A DNA stretch of 64,000 bases from Kribbella monticola (GTDB taxonomy: Bacteria > Actinomycetota > Actinomycetes > Propionibacteriales > Kribbellaceae), in NCBI RefSeq assembly GCF_003261635.1, contig NZ_QFXK01000018.1, positions 1 through 64,000 on the forward strand, written 5' to 3'. Positions within the stretch are counted from its first letter, which is position 1, and each line of letters opens with the position of its first letter. A model generated the notes under the pieces. It had not been told where the DNA came from and ran no database searches. It saw only the letters and a program-made list of their open reading frames with translations. The position numbers and the translations under genes are program-made. Shown here piece after piece: positions 31,345-40,135 of this stretch.

Positions 31345-33462
31345 CTAGATCGAGAGCGTCCCGATCAGCCGGCGCAGCCGCTGGTTGGTGGGCAGGTCCT
31401 CGATCATCACCGGCATCCCGTCCGGCCCGCCGAGCGGGATCCGCCAGTTCGGGTACTCGTCGGTGGTGCCGGGCTGGTTCTGGGTACGGCGTTCGCCCAC
31501 CGCGTCGGTCAGCGCGACCCCGACCAACTTGGCCGGCGTGTGCGCGACGTACCGGTGCAGGGCCTCCACGATCCGTTCCACGTCGCCGTCCGCGATGCCG
31601 AGCAGATGCCTTTCCCGCAAGGCGTTCAGCCACGCGTCGCGCTCGGCCTCGTCCACTGCGAGCTCCTCGGCGACCGGCCGGGTGAGCAGGCCGAGGCGGT
31701 CGCGAAGGTCCACGTGATCGCCCGCCAGGTAGCCCGCCGTCGGAGGTAGATCGTGCGTCGTGACGGTTGCCAGGCAGAGTTCGCGCCATCGCTCGGGTGC
31801 CAGCGGCCGGCCGTCGGCGTCGCGCTCGAACCAGAGCACCGACGTACCGAGGATGCCGCGTTCGGTCAGGTAGTCGCGCACCCACGGCTCGACCGTGCCG
31901 AGGTCCTCCCCCACCACGACGATGCCGGCCCGGGCGGCTTCCAGGACCAGGATCCCGATCAGCGCCTCGTGGTCGTAGCGGACGTAGGTGCCGGCGGTCG
32001 GCGACTCCGGCGAGGTCACCCACCAGAGCCGGAACATCCCCAGGATGTGGTCGATCCGCAGGCCGCCGCCGTGCCGGATCACCGCGCGGACGAGGTCACG
32101 CCACGGCGCGTACCCGCTCTCGGCCAGCGCGTCCGGTCGCCACGGCGGCTGCGACCAGTCCTGGCCCTGCTGGTTGAACGCGTCCGGCGGTGCACCGACA
32201 TGAATCCCGGCGGCGAGGAATCGTTGCAGCGCCCATGCGTCGGCGCCGTCGGGGTGTACGCCGACCGCGAGGTCGTGCAGGATGCCCAGCGACATCCCCG
32301 CGCTCTTCGCACGGGCCTGGGTCCTGGCGAGTTGCTCGTCCAGCTGCCACTGCAGCCAGCAGTGGAACTCGACCGCATCCGGATTTTCGTTGCGGAAGGC
32401 AACGACTGCCGCGGCGGACGGGTCGCGCAGTTCCTCGGGCCACTTGCTCCACTCCGGCCCGTGCACGTCGGCGATCGCGGCCCAGGTGGCGAAGTCGATC
32501 AGCCCCTGGCCCTCCCGGTCGCAGTACGCGCCGTACTCGGCGATCCGCCCGATCGACGGCCGTACGCCGAACAGCAACTGCAGCGCCTCGCGCTTGGCGG
32601 CCCACACGGTGTCGCGGTCCAGCGCGGTCGCGTCCTCGCTGAGCACCCGGGTCTGCAGGCCGAGGGTCCGGACCCGATCGCGCTCGGCCGGCGCGAGGTC
32701 GCCGTACTCGTCGATGTCCTCGATCCGCAGGTACAGCGGGTTCGCGAACCGCCGCGAGGCAGGCAGGTACGGCGAAGGCTCCATCCGCCCGGCGGTCTCC
32801 GCGGCGTGCAGCGGGTTGACCAGGACGAACCCGGCGCCCAGATCGTTGGCCGACCACGAAGCGAGATCCGCGAGGTCGTGCAGATCGCCGATGCCCCAGG
32901 AGCGACGCGAGCGGACGGAGTACAGCTGCAGCACCCAGCCCCAGGTCCGCTGCAGCTTCTGCGGTTCCAGCTTCTGCGGGGTGACGATCACCGTGCCGAC
33001 GGAGACCTCCGGGCTGCCGCCGATCCGCGCACACAACCGGTGATAGCCGAGCGGCAGATCACCCGGTAGCTGGAAGGTCGCTTCACCCACCTGTACGCCG
33101 TCGACCCACTCTGGCTCGACCCAGTGCTCCTGCTGCCGGATGTCACGACGCTGACCGCCGTCCTCCAGGTCGAGCCACACCTCGGCAGTGGACCCGTGCG
33201 GCAGATGTACGGCGAACCACGGCGTCCAGCCCTCCCGCATGATCACAGTGGCGGGCAGCACCCGCCGCCAGCGAGCCTGCCGGTGCTCCGCCAACGCAGT
33301 GGCCGCCCGTTGCGGCGTCGACGCGTCCACCCCGAGCGCAGCCAGCACAGCGGCGACTACCTCACTGGAGACCTGGACATGTTTGCCCTGCCAGTCCCAG
33401 TACTCGGTCGCCACTCCGTGGGCGACGGCGAGTTCGACAAGAGCCGCAGTAGGAGCAGTCAC
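31345..33462 (-). CDS. malQ: 4-alpha-glucanotransferase (amylomaltase)
   Basis: 705 residues, starting at GTG 33462. A GH77 enzyme that transfers alpha-1,4-glucan segments between maltodextrins. The N-terminal 170 residues are the beta-sandwich extension seen in actinobacterial MalQ; the catalytic barrel begins at GWVLQLYSVRSRRSWGIGDL. The active-site motifs LRIDHILGMFRLWW, VGEDLGTVE and TTHDLPPTAG, with the nucleophile Asp in RIDH and acid/base Glu in GEDLG, are intact. It stands alone between the cluster regulator and a membrane protein gene and marks the return to ordinary chromosome. Confidence 0.95.
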   Translation of the reverse strand: MTAPTAALVELAVAHGVATEYWDWQGKHVQVSSEVVAAVLAALGVDASTPQRAATALAEHRQARWRRVLPATVIMREGWTPWFAVHLPHGSTAEVWLDLEDGGQRRDIRQQEHWVEPEWVDGVQVGEATFQLPGDLPLGYHRLCARIGGSPEVSVGTVIVTPQKLEPQKLQRTWGWVLQLYSVRSRRSWGIGDLHDLADLASWSANDLGAGFVLVNPLHAAETAGRMEPSPYLPASRRFANPLYLRIEDIDEYGDLAPAERDRVRTLGLQTRVLSEDATALDRDTVWAAKREALQLLFGVRPSIGRIAEYGAYCDREGQGLIDFATWAAIADVHGPEWSKWPEELRDPSAAAVVAFRNENPDAVEFHCWLQWQLDEQLARTQARAKSAGMSLGILHDLAVGVHPDGADAWALQRFLAAGIHVGAPPDAFNQQGQDWSQPPWRPDALAESGYAPWRDLVRAVIRHGGGLRIDHILGMFRLWWVTSPESPTAGTYVRYDHEALIGILVLEAARAGIVVVGEDLGTVEPWVRDYLTERGILGTSVLWFERDADGRPLAPERWRELCLATVTTHDLPPTAGYLAGDHVDLRDRLGLLTRPVAEELAVDEAERDAWLNALRERHLLGIADGDVERIVEALHRYVAHTPAKLVGVALTDAVGERRTQNQPGTTDEYPNWRIPLGGPDGMPVMIEDLPTNQRLRRLIGTLSI

Positions 33463-33550
33463 CCGAGCGAGTCTGCCGTATCAACACACCCGGGGTGAAC
33501 AGACCACCCCACCCGGGGGTGTCGGGAGACCAAGTTGTTGCGCTCGACGG

Positions 33551-34543
33551 CTACTCGGTGAGGCGGCGTTGGTGGCGGGTGAGGATGAGGACTGCGAGGA
33601 GTAGGGCGGCGCTGGCGATTACCAGGCCTACGGCGACGCCGGCCATGTTGTCGGTGAGTTGGTAGAGGGCAGTGGGCCAGATGACCAGTAGGATCGAGCA
33701 ACCGACCACGGCGTACGCCGATGCGTGGCGGCGGCTGTAGGCGACCAGGAGGGCTGTCGGTCCCGCGGTACCGACAGCGAGGGCCATGATCTCGCCGCGC
33801 TCCTGGATGAGCCAGCAGATCGACGAGCTGAACATGGCGGCGCCGGCCAGGGACCATGCGGTCACCTGGTCGCGCACCAGGCCGAGCATCGCCATCACGA
33901 ACGCCACCAGGATGAACCCGGTTCCGGCGATACCGGCCGAGTTGGTGGCGGTCCCGGTGTCGGGTGTGAGCAGGTCCGAGGTGATCACCAGGACGCCGAC
34001 GCCGAGTACCGCGAAAGTTGCCACTAGCAACGATGAGCCGGCCAGCCACCAGAGCCCGACGGCGGCCAGCGCGAGCGCCACCGCGACACCGATGACACGA
34101 CCCGCCTCGCCTTCGATAGCGACGTACGTGGCGAAGCCGGTGACACAGCAGCCGAGTGATGCCAGCGCCGAGCTGAGCTGGTCACGACGCTGGAGCAAGG
34201 CCAGGACGACGGCCGTTCCGAGCAGGACGACGGCTGCGCTGCCGCCGGTGCTGATCCGAGCCGCCCGGCTCATCTCACCCCAGTTGGCGAGAGTGAGGAG
34301 CGCGACGGCGCCCAGGAGCAGTGCGCCGCCGAGGTAGCCGAGCACCTCGATCATCGCGGAGGCATGCGTGGCGGCGGGCGGAGTACGTGGCGACCGGGGC
34401 TCGGCGCTCGCAGTACCGGCTGCTGGGCCGTCCGACGGCGAGTAGTCGGCCTCGGCGGCTTCGCGCAGCGCATCGGCCTGGTACTGGCGGAGCACACCCG
34501 CGCTCACCAGCCTGCGCAGCTCGTCATCCAGCCGGCTCGACAA
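33551..34543 (-). CDS. DUF2157-like polytopic membrane protein
   Basis: About 330 residues from a TTG at 34543, chosen because GAGGAGG lies about ten bases upstream. A short soluble N-terminus (SSRLDDELRRLVSAGVLRQYQADALREAAEAD), typical of DUF2157 proteins, is followed by a Pro/Ser-rich linker and about ten hydrophobic helices starting at IEVLGYLGGALLLGAVALLTLANW. The function of the family is unknown. It is divergent from the MscS gene with a 98 bp gap. Confidence 0.75.
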   Translation of the reverse strand: MSSRLDDELRRLVSAGVLRQYQADALREAAEADYSPSDGPAAGTASAEPRSPRTPPAATHASAMIEVLGYLGGALLLGAVALLTLANWGEMSRAARISTGGSAAVVLLGTAVVLALLQRRDQLSSALASLGCCVTGFATYVAIEGEAGRVIGVAVALALAAVGLWWLAGSSLLVATFAVLGVGVLVITSDLLTPDTGTATNSAGIAGTGFILVAFVMAMLGLVRDQVTAWSLAGAAMFSSSICWLIQERGEIMALAVGTAGPTALLVAYSRRHASAYAVVGCSILLVIWPTALYQLTDNMAGVAVGLVIASAALLLAVLILTRHQRRLTE

Positions 34544-34641
34544 GACCGTGCCTCCTCGGGAACTACTCGGGTCCTCGCGGACTTCTCGGGGTGGGTGCGG
34601 CGAACGTGACGGCGAACGCATCACTACAGTAGGGCGGCGAG

Positions 34642-35481
34642 ATGCCTATTCTGCTCAGTCACCCCGTGTCCCTGTACAGTCACCCCCTGTTTTCGGTCCC
34701 CGCGACCTTCCCGACGTTCTTCCGCCGAGGTAACGACGGCAAGCTGGAAGTGACCGATCAGATCGTCACCGTGCCGGCCCGGATCGTCGGCCTGGTACTG
34801 GCGTTCTTCATCATCAGATGGCTGCTGCACAAGGCGATCCGGCGGTTCGCGCGGCGTACCGGCAACGGTGCCGTGGCCGGCGTGCTGGCCAAGTCCAAGC
34901 GCGGCCAGGAGTTCGTCGAACAGACCCTGATGAGCGAACGCCGCACCCAGCGCGCCGAGACGATCGCGTCGCTGCTGTGCAGCACGGTCACCATCATCCT
35001 GACCGCCGTCCTGGTGGTGATGGTGCTGGCCGAGCTCGGCTTCAACATCCTGCCGGTGGTGGCCTCGGCGAGCATCATCGGCGTCGCGCTCGGCTTCGGC
35101 GCGCAAACGCTGGTGAAGGACTTCCTGGCCGGCATCTTCATGATCTTCGAGGACCAGTACGCGGTCGGCGACCTGGTCGACATGGAGAAGGCCACCGGCG
35201 TCGTGGAGGCTGTCGGCCTGCGCGTCACCCAGTTGCGCGGCGAGGACGGCACCGTCTGGTACGTCCGCAACGGCGAGGTGCTGCGGGTCGGAAACCTGTC
35301 AACCCGCGACCCCGACGCTCCCCCGTCCTCGACCACCGGCGTCGGCAGCGCCGCCGAGGCGTCGGACGGCCTGGTCCAGGTCGAAGCACCCAGTGAGACA
35401 CCGGCCACAGAGAGTCGCAGTACGGCGGCCGATGCCGCCGCCCCGCACCGCGGTGTCGGCGGACACGAACGCGAGAGCTGA
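34642..35481 (+). CDS. Small-conductance mechanosensitive channel family protein
   Basis: 279 residues. Two to three hydrophobic segments near residues 45-60 and 110-135 lead into the MscS pore helix and beta-domain: ASASIIGVALGFGAQTLVKDFLAGIFMIFEDQYAVGD-type sequence, with the family's glycine/alanine-rich pore helix and the conserved QYAVGDLV. The C-terminus beyond residue 215 is Ser/Thr/Ala/Pro-rich and probably disordered, and the usual large alpha/beta vestibule is cut short. The likely role is pressure release during osmotic downshift. Confidence 0.88.
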   Translation: MPILLSHPVSLYSHPLFSVPATFPTFFRRGNDGKLEVTDQIVTVPARIVGLVLAFFIIRWLLHKAIRRFARRTGNGAVAGVLAKSKRGQEFVEQTLMSERRTQRAETIASLLCSTVTIILTAVLVVMVLAELGFNILPVVASASIIGVALGFGAQTLVKDFLAGIFMIFEDQYAVGDLVDMEKATGVVEAVGLRVTQLRGEDGTVWYVRNGEVLRVGNLSTRDPDAPPSSTTGVGSAAEASDGLVQVEAPSETPATESRSTAADAAAPHRGVGGHERES

Positions 35482-35558
35482 CGCAACGCGGGTGAGAGCG
35501 GTTGCAGCGGGCTATCGTTGATCAACTGATGAGCGGTTGGCTGGCGGGAGGACTCGGG

Positions 35559-36758
35559 GTGGCACGACCGGCAGGTTCGGCGCGGCTGTTGCGCGGGATG
35601 AACGAGGCCGCCGCCCTGGCGTACCTGTTCGAGCGTGGGCCGCTGACCCGGACCGACTTACGAGACCTGACCGGATTGTCGAAGCCGACAGCGTCCGAGG
35701 TACTGCGCCGGCTGGAGGACGCCGGGCTGGCGATCGTCGTCGGTCATTCCAGCAGCGGCCCCGGCCCCAACGCCGCCCTGTACGCCGCGAACGCCGAAGC
35801 GGGCTACATCGCGGCGTTGTCCGTCCGCGACGTCGGCGATCTCGGCCGGCCATCGGTCTCGGCCACCCTCACCGACCTGGCCGGCGAGACGCGCGCCACC
35901 GTCGAGAGCGACGTGGCCTTCGGCGGCGCCGACCCGGTCGACATCGTCGCGGACATCGTCACCGAGCTCTGCCGGAAGGCGAAGATCTCCCGCGACCTGC
36001 TGCTGCAGGTCCAACTCGGCGTACCGGGCTCCCCCGATCCGCGCACCGGCGACATCCGGTACGTCGATGTGCCGGGGCTCGACCGCCCCGGACTGGTGAA
36101 CGAGATCCGCGATCGGCTCGACACCGAGGTGATGGTCGACAACGACGTGAACCTCGCGGCGATCGCCGAGCGCTCGCACGGGGTCGCGGCGGAGGTGGAT
36201 GCCTTCACGGTGCTCTGGCTGGCCGGCGGTTCGGGGTTCGCGATCGACCAGGGCGGCACCTTGATGCGCGGCGCCCACGGCTGCGCGGGCGAGCTCGGCT
36301 ACCTGCCGGTGCCGGCCGTCGGGACCGAGGCGCGGGACTTCCACGACCTGGTCGGTGGCGGTCCGGTTCTCGAACTCGGTGAGCGCTTCGGCTTCGCCGG
36401 CGGTACGCCGCAGGACGTGGTCAGCGCGGCCGTCGGGGCGCTCGGGGAGGACCGCGCCCAGGAATTCCTCAAGAGCCTGGCCGAGCGGGTCGCGATCGGG
36501 CTGCTCGCGGTGATCACGCTGATCGACCCGCCGCTGATCGTGCTGGCCGGCGAGGTCTCGCAAGCCGGCGGAACAGTCTTCCGCGACGAGGTGGTGGACG
36601 CCCTGGCCGCCCACTCCCCCCTCGGCACCCAGATCGAGGTCACCGGGGTCACCGGCGACGCGGTCCTGCTCGGCGCGATCAGCTCCGCGACCACCGCAGT
36701 ACAGGATCGTCTGCTGGCCGGTCTCACCACGCCCCAACCAACGGCCGCTTCCAGCTGA
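35559..36758 (+). CDS. ROK-family transcriptional regulator
   Basis: 399 residues from GTG 35559, supported by GGGAGGA about eight bases upstream; ATGs at 35502 and 35529 lack that support. An N-terminal winged helix (GPLTRTDLRDLTGLSKPTASEVLRRLEDAGL) is followed by a ROK sugar-kinase-like domain with VDNDVNLAAIAE near residue 190 and a late Cys/Gly segment HGCAGELGYLPV; the zinc-binding CxCGxxGC pattern of active kinases is not seen. It is likely a repressor for a sugar utilisation operon elsewhere. It converges on OsmC across a strong hairpin. Confidence 0.88.
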   Translation: MARPAGSARLLRGMNEAAALAYLFERGPLTRTDLRDLTGLSKPTASEVLRRLEDAGLAIVVGHSSSGPGPNAALYAANAEAGYIAALSVRDVGDLGRPSVSATLTDLAGETRATVESDVAFGGADPVDIVADIVTELCRKAKISRDLLLQVQLGVPGSPDPRTGDIRYVDVPGLDRPGLVNEIRDRLDTEVMVDNDVNLAAIAERSHGVAAEVDAFTVLWLAGGSGFAIDQGGTLMRGAHGCAGELGYLPVPAVGTEARDFHDLVGGGPVLELGERFGFAGGTPQDVVSAAVGALGEDRAQEFLKSLAERVAIGLLAVITLIDPPLIVLAGEVSQAGGTVFRDEVVDALAAHSPLGTQIEVTGVTGDAVLLGAISSATTAVQDRLLAGLTTPQPTAASS

Positions 36759-36942
36759 CGCCTCGCCCCGACTCACCGTCGGGCGAAGGCGCTGTGGCCT
36801 GCGCGGTGTGGCAGCATGCGCGGACTGCCATGCCATCAGTAGTCACCAAGCTCCTCCAGCGCCAGGCGGGCGAGAGCTTGGCCAAGCTCATCGAATCGCG
36901 CTACTGATGTGCTGGGGGTCCGGCCTGCCGCCCGGGAAACGA

Positions 36943-36975
36943 AGAACGGCCGTCGCGCAATGCGACGGCCGTTCT
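36943..36975. terminator. Bidirectional factor-independent terminator
   Basis: A perfect 14 bp inverted repeat, AGAACGGCCGTCGC (36943-36956) and its complement (36962-36975), with a five-base loop, lies between the convergent ROK and osmC genes. There is no clear T-run, as is common in actinobacteria. Confidence 0.8.
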
Positions 36976-37034
36976 GCTGCATCGGGTTTCTCCGCGTCCC
37001 CGCCGACCCAACGCGAGTCGGATCGATCGCGCGG

Positions 37035-37466
37035 TCAGGCCGTGAAGGTGACGTCCAGGGTGATCGTCGTACCGGACAGCGCCTGCGAGACCGGGCAGTT
37101 CTTCTTCGCCTCTTCGGCGAACTCCGCGAACTGGTCGGCGGTCAGGCCGGGGACCTTGCCGTTCACCGACAGCTTGATGCCGGTGATGCCCTCACCCGGT
37201 ACGAAGGTGACGTCGGCGGTGGTGTCGATCGCCTCCGGCGCGTTGCCGGCGCCGGCGAGCGCGTGCGAGAGCGCCATCGAGAAACAGGTCGAGTGCGCGG
37301 CCGCGATCAGCTCTTCCGGGCTGGTCTTGCCCTCGGCCTTGTCGTTCGACCGGGCGGCCCAGGTCACGTCGAAGGAGCCGAGGTTCGACGACTCGAGGTT
37401 GACCTGACCGGCCCCCTCCAGCAGCGAACCTTCCCAGTGGGCCTTGGCGGTGCGAATGGCAGCCAT
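37035..37466 (-). CDS. osmC: OsmC-type organic hydroperoxide reductase
   Basis: 143 residues. OsmC/Ohr proteins reduce organic hydroperoxides with two conserved cysteines. Both are present: AAAHSTCFSMALSHAL near residue 61 and KKNCPVSQAL near 123. The length and the start MAAIRTAKAHWEG are typical. It follows the truncated haemoglobin gene by 22 bp on the same strand, so the two may be co-transcribed as a stress pair. Confidence 0.93.
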   Translation of the reverse strand: MAAIRTAKAHWEGSLLEGAGQVNLESSNLGSFDVTWAARSNDKAEGKTSPEELIAAAHSTCFSMALSHALAGAGNAPEAIDTTADVTFVPGEGITGIKLSVNGKVPGLTADQFAEFAEEAKKNCPVSQALSGTTITLDVTFTA

Positions 37467-37488
37467 GCTTGTTGTGTCTCCTCAGAGG

Positions 37489-37908
37489 TCAGTTGCCGGA
37501 CACGTCGATCGCGCCGGGGTACTGCGGTTCGTCGGTGTTCACCATGCTGTGCGCGGCCATCACCATGTACGTCCAGATCTCCTGGTCGCGATCGGGCTCC
37601 AGCTCGAGCTCGTCCAGCGCCGCGCGCATGTGGCCCAGCCAGCGGTCCCGCGCGGCCGGGGTGACGGCGAACGGGTGGTGCCGCATCCGGAGCCGGGGGT
37701 GACCGCGCTGCTCGGAGTACGTGCGGGGGCCGCCCCAGTACTGCTCGAGGAACATCCGGAACCGTTCCTCGGCCGGACCGAGGTCCTCCTCGGGGTACAT
37801 CGGCCGCAGTTCCGGGTCCGCGGCGACCCCGCGGTAGAACGCCGCCACCAGCCGGTGGAACGTGTCGGCCCCGCCGACGGCGTCGTAGAAGCTCATCGAT
37901 TCGGTCAT
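37489..37908 (-). CDS. glbO: Truncated haemoglobin, group II (GlbO type)
   Basis: 139 residues. Features of group II truncated globins are [19 protein letters not shown] at the N-terminus, the tail of helix E with FLEQYWGGP, the proximal-histidine region [13 protein letters not shown], and the conserved late Trp in [12 protein letters not shown]. It binds haem and probably handles O2, NO or peroxide. In actinobacteria glbO is often near an OsmC-like gene and thioesterases, as here. It ends 13 bp after the thioesterase pair start region on the same strand. Confidence 0.93.
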   Translation of the reverse strand: MTESMSFYDAVGGADTFHRLVAAFYRGVAADPELRPMYPEEDLGPAEERFRMFLEQYWGGPRTYSEQRGHPRLRMRHHPFAVTPAARDRWLGHMRAALDELELEPDRDQEIWTYMVMAAHSMVNTDEPQYPGAIDVSGN

Positions 37909-37921
37909 CGCGTCCAGTGTC

Positions 37922-38338
37922 TCAAGTCGCCGAAATGTGCGGCACGAGGGAGTCCCGTTCGGTCTCGCTCAGCGGCCGCTTCGCCTGGGTCCGGCCGTCC
38001 ACCGCGACGATCACCGACACGGCCCGGGCGTAGACGAGTTCGCTCTCGCCGCCCCGGTCGACGATCCGCGAACCGAGCGTGTACGACGTGGTGCCGACCG
38101 ACTCGACCCAGACGTCCACGTCGTACGGCGGGTGCCGGAGCAGGATCGGCCGCAGGTAGTCCACCGTCTGGCTGACCAGCACACACGGGTACGCCGCGAA
38201 GTAGTCGGCCTCGCCCACCAGGTCGGACAGGAACGCGATCCGGGCTTCCTGGAGGTAGTCGAAGTACCGGACGTTGTTGACGTGGTCGTAGGAGTCGATG
38301 TCGGACCAGCGCACCAGCACCGGATACGTGAACGTCAT
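37922..38338 (-). CDS. Hotdog-fold acyl-CoA thioesterase (4HBT), downstream copy
   Basis: 138 residues. The 4-hydroxybenzoyl-CoA thioesterase signature [25 protein letters not shown] is near the N-terminus, with the Asp and the HVNN stretch in place. The substrate is not predictable. The ATG overlaps the stop of the upstream paralogue by four bases, suggesting co-translation and perhaps a hetero-oligomer. Confidence 0.88.
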   Translation of the reverse strand: MTFTYPVLVRWSDIDSYDHVNNVRYFDYLQEARIAFLSDLVGEADYFAAYPCVLVSQTVDYLRPILLRHPPYDVDVWVESVGTTSYTLGSRIVDRGGESELVYARAVSVIVAVDGRTQAKRPLSETERDSLVPHISAT

Positions 38339-38781
38339 GAGCCCACCAGCTTCGAGAGGGCCTCGCGCTCGACCGGCGTGATCCGGCGCAACCGGTTCGC
38401 GGCGAAGTCGAACGGGACCAGCCTGGTCCGCGCTTCGACGTACGTACGGCGTGGCTCGGCGTCGAGGATCTCGTAGTCGACGGTGAAGGAGGCCGCCTTG
38501 ATCTCGCTGATCCACAGCTCGATCCGGACCGGCTCGGGGCGGAAGACCAGCGGAGCGCGGTACTGCACCTCGTGCCGGGCGACCAGCAGGCCGGTCTCCA
38601 GATCGTCCGCGCCGAGCTCCTTGGCCGTCCGGAACAGGAAGTCCACCCGGGCGTCCTGCAGGTAGTCGACATAACGGCCGTTGTTCACGTGACCGAGGGC
38701 GTCCATGTCGCCCCAGCGGAGCGGACAGTGATAGACGTGCCGGTTGTGAGGGCTGTCGTGATCAGCGCTGTGATCATGCAC
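38335..38781 (-). CDS. Hotdog-fold acyl-CoA thioesterase (4HBT), upstream copy
   Basis: About 148 residues from GTG 38781; an ATG at 38838 would add 19 residues without family resemblance and lie close to the divergent FabG-like gene's promoter. The motif LRWGDMDALGHVNNGRYVDYLQ matches the family and the downstream paralogue. Tandem duplication with divergence is likely. It is divergent from a FabG/MaoC pair, so this locus may handle a common acyl-CoA pool. Confidence 0.85.
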   Translation of the reverse strand: MHDHSADHDSPHNRHVYHCPLRWGDMDALGHVNNGRYVDYLQDARVDFLFRTAKELGADDLETGLLVARHEVQYRAPLVFRPEPVRIELWISEIKAASFTVDYEILDAEPRRTYVEARTRLVPFDFAANRLRRITPVEREALSKLVGS

Positions 38782-38876
38782 ACGGCGATCATCCCATCCG
38801 GAGCACACCGGCGCCGAGCTGGCGTCGGTAGTCTGCATCCCGGACCTGTAGTCGGCTGATGAAGGAGCAGGGCGCG

Positions 38877-39635
38877 ATGAGCGAGCAGCAGAGGGTGGCG
38901 ATCGTGACCGGGGCAGCCCGGGGAATCGGTGCCGCTGTGGCCCAGCGGCTCGCAGCCGACGGCAACGCGGTCGCCGTACTGGACCTGGACGAGGCGGCCT
39001 GCGCCGGCACCGTCGAGGCGATCACCGCCGCGGGCGGCAAGGCGATCGCGGTCGGCTGTGACGTGAGCAAGGGCGACCAGGTCACCGCCGCGGTCGAGCG
39101 GGTCGCCGCCGAGCTGGGCGCGCCCACCATCCTGGTGAACAACGCCGGCGTACTGCGCGACAACCTGCTGTTCAAGATGAGCGAGGACGACTGGGACACC
39201 GTGATGTCGGTGCACCTGCGCGGCAGCTTCCTGATGTCCAAGGCGTGCCAGGCCCACATGGTCGAGGCGTCGTACGGCCGGATCGTCTTCCTGTCGTCCA
39301 CCTCCGCGCTGGGCAACCGCGGTCAGTCCAACTACGCCGCCGCCAAGGCGGGCCTGCAGGGCCTGGCCAAGACGCTGGCCTTCGAACTGGGCAAGTTCGG
39401 CGTCACCTCGAACGCGATCGCGCCGGGCTTCATCGAGACCGACATGACCGCCGCCACCGCGGCCCGGGTCGGCGTCGACTTCGAGGAGTTCAAGAAGGCG
39501 ACCGCCGCGAGCATCCCGGTCCAGCGCACCGGCAAGCCCGAGGACATCGCAGCCGCCGCGTCGTTCTTCTGCAGCGAGGAGGCCGGCTTCGTGTCCGGCC
39601 AGGTCCTGTACGTCGCCGGCGGACCCCGTAACTGA
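38877..39635 (+). CDS. fabG: FabG-like short-chain 3-oxoacyl reductase
   Basis: 252 residues from the ATG at 38877, nine bases after GGAG. Classical SDR: cofactor motif TGAARGIGAAVA near residue 12, NNAG near 88, catalytic Ser in FLSSTSALG and YAAAK with the Tyr and Lys near 154. The final segment GFVSGQVLYVAGG is typical of FabG-type 3-ketoacyl reductases. It is followed 12 bp later by a MaoC-type dehydratase, which fits successive reduction and dehydration of an acyl thioester. Confidence 0.88.
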   Translation: MSEQQRVAIVTGAARGIGAAVAQRLAADGNAVAVLDLDEAACAGTVEAITAAGGKAIAVGCDVSKGDQVTAAVERVAAELGAPTILVNNAGVLRDNLLFKMSEDDWDTVMSVHLRGSFLMSKACQAHMVEASYGRIVFLSSTSALGNRGQSNYAAAKAGLQGLAKTLAFELGKFGVTSNAIAPGFIETDMTAATAARVGVDFEEFKKATAASIPVQRTGKPEDIAAAASFFCSEEAGFVSGQVLYVAGGPRN

Positions 39636-39647
39636 AGGAGTTTGCCC

Positions 39648-40100
39648 ATGCAGACCTTCCAAGGCGTCGACGAGGTCGTCCACGCGGTCGGCACACCGCT
39701 CGGCGAGACCGAGTGGCTGGAGATCACCCAGGAGCAGGTGAACCAGTTCGCCGACGCGACCGGTGACCACCAGTGGATCCACGTCGACGTCGAGCGCGCC
39801 GCGAAAGGTCCGTATGGCGGGACGATCGCGCACGGCTACCTGACGCTCAGCCTGATCGCGCGGTTCGGCGCGGAGCTCTTCGACGTCTCCGGCGTCTCGG
39901 CGAAGCTGAACTACGGCGTCAACAAGGTCCGCTTCCCCGCGCCGGTCCCGGTCGGCTCCAGGATCCGCGCGGGCGCGTCCATCGCCGGCGCGCAGGAAAC
40001 CCCGGCCGGCGTCCAGGTCTCGCTGCAATGGGTCATCGAGCTGGAGAACTCCACCAAGCCGGCCTGCGTCGCGGAGACCGTAGTACTGCTCGTCCCCTGA
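39648..40100 (+). CDS. MaoC-like (R)-specific enoyl hydratase/dehydratase
   Basis: 150 residues. The hydratase-2 motif is visible: FADATGDHQWIHVD near residue 33 (catalytic Asp and His) and FGGTIAHGYLTLS-like GPYGGTIAHGYLTLS near 55. AAGGAG lies seven bases before the ATG. It acts on hydroxyacyl or enoyl thioesters, probably with the FabG-like enzyme upstream. Confidence 0.9.
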   Translation: MQTFQGVDEVVHAVGTPLGETEWLEITQEQVNQFADATGDHQWIHVDVERAAKGPYGGTIAHGYLTLSLIARFGAELFDVSGVSAKLNYGVNKVRFPAPVPVGSRIRAGASIAGAQETPAGVQVSLQWVIELENSTKPACVAETVVLLVP

Positions 40101-40135
40101 ACCGTTGCGTCCGAAGAACCGGCGGGACGTGTCGC

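Noticed and set aside
38335..38838. Longer start at 38838 for the upstream thioesterase.
   Set aside because: The added His/Asp-rich residues do not resemble the family and the start would crowd the divergent fabG promoter; GTG 38781 is preferred, without certainty.
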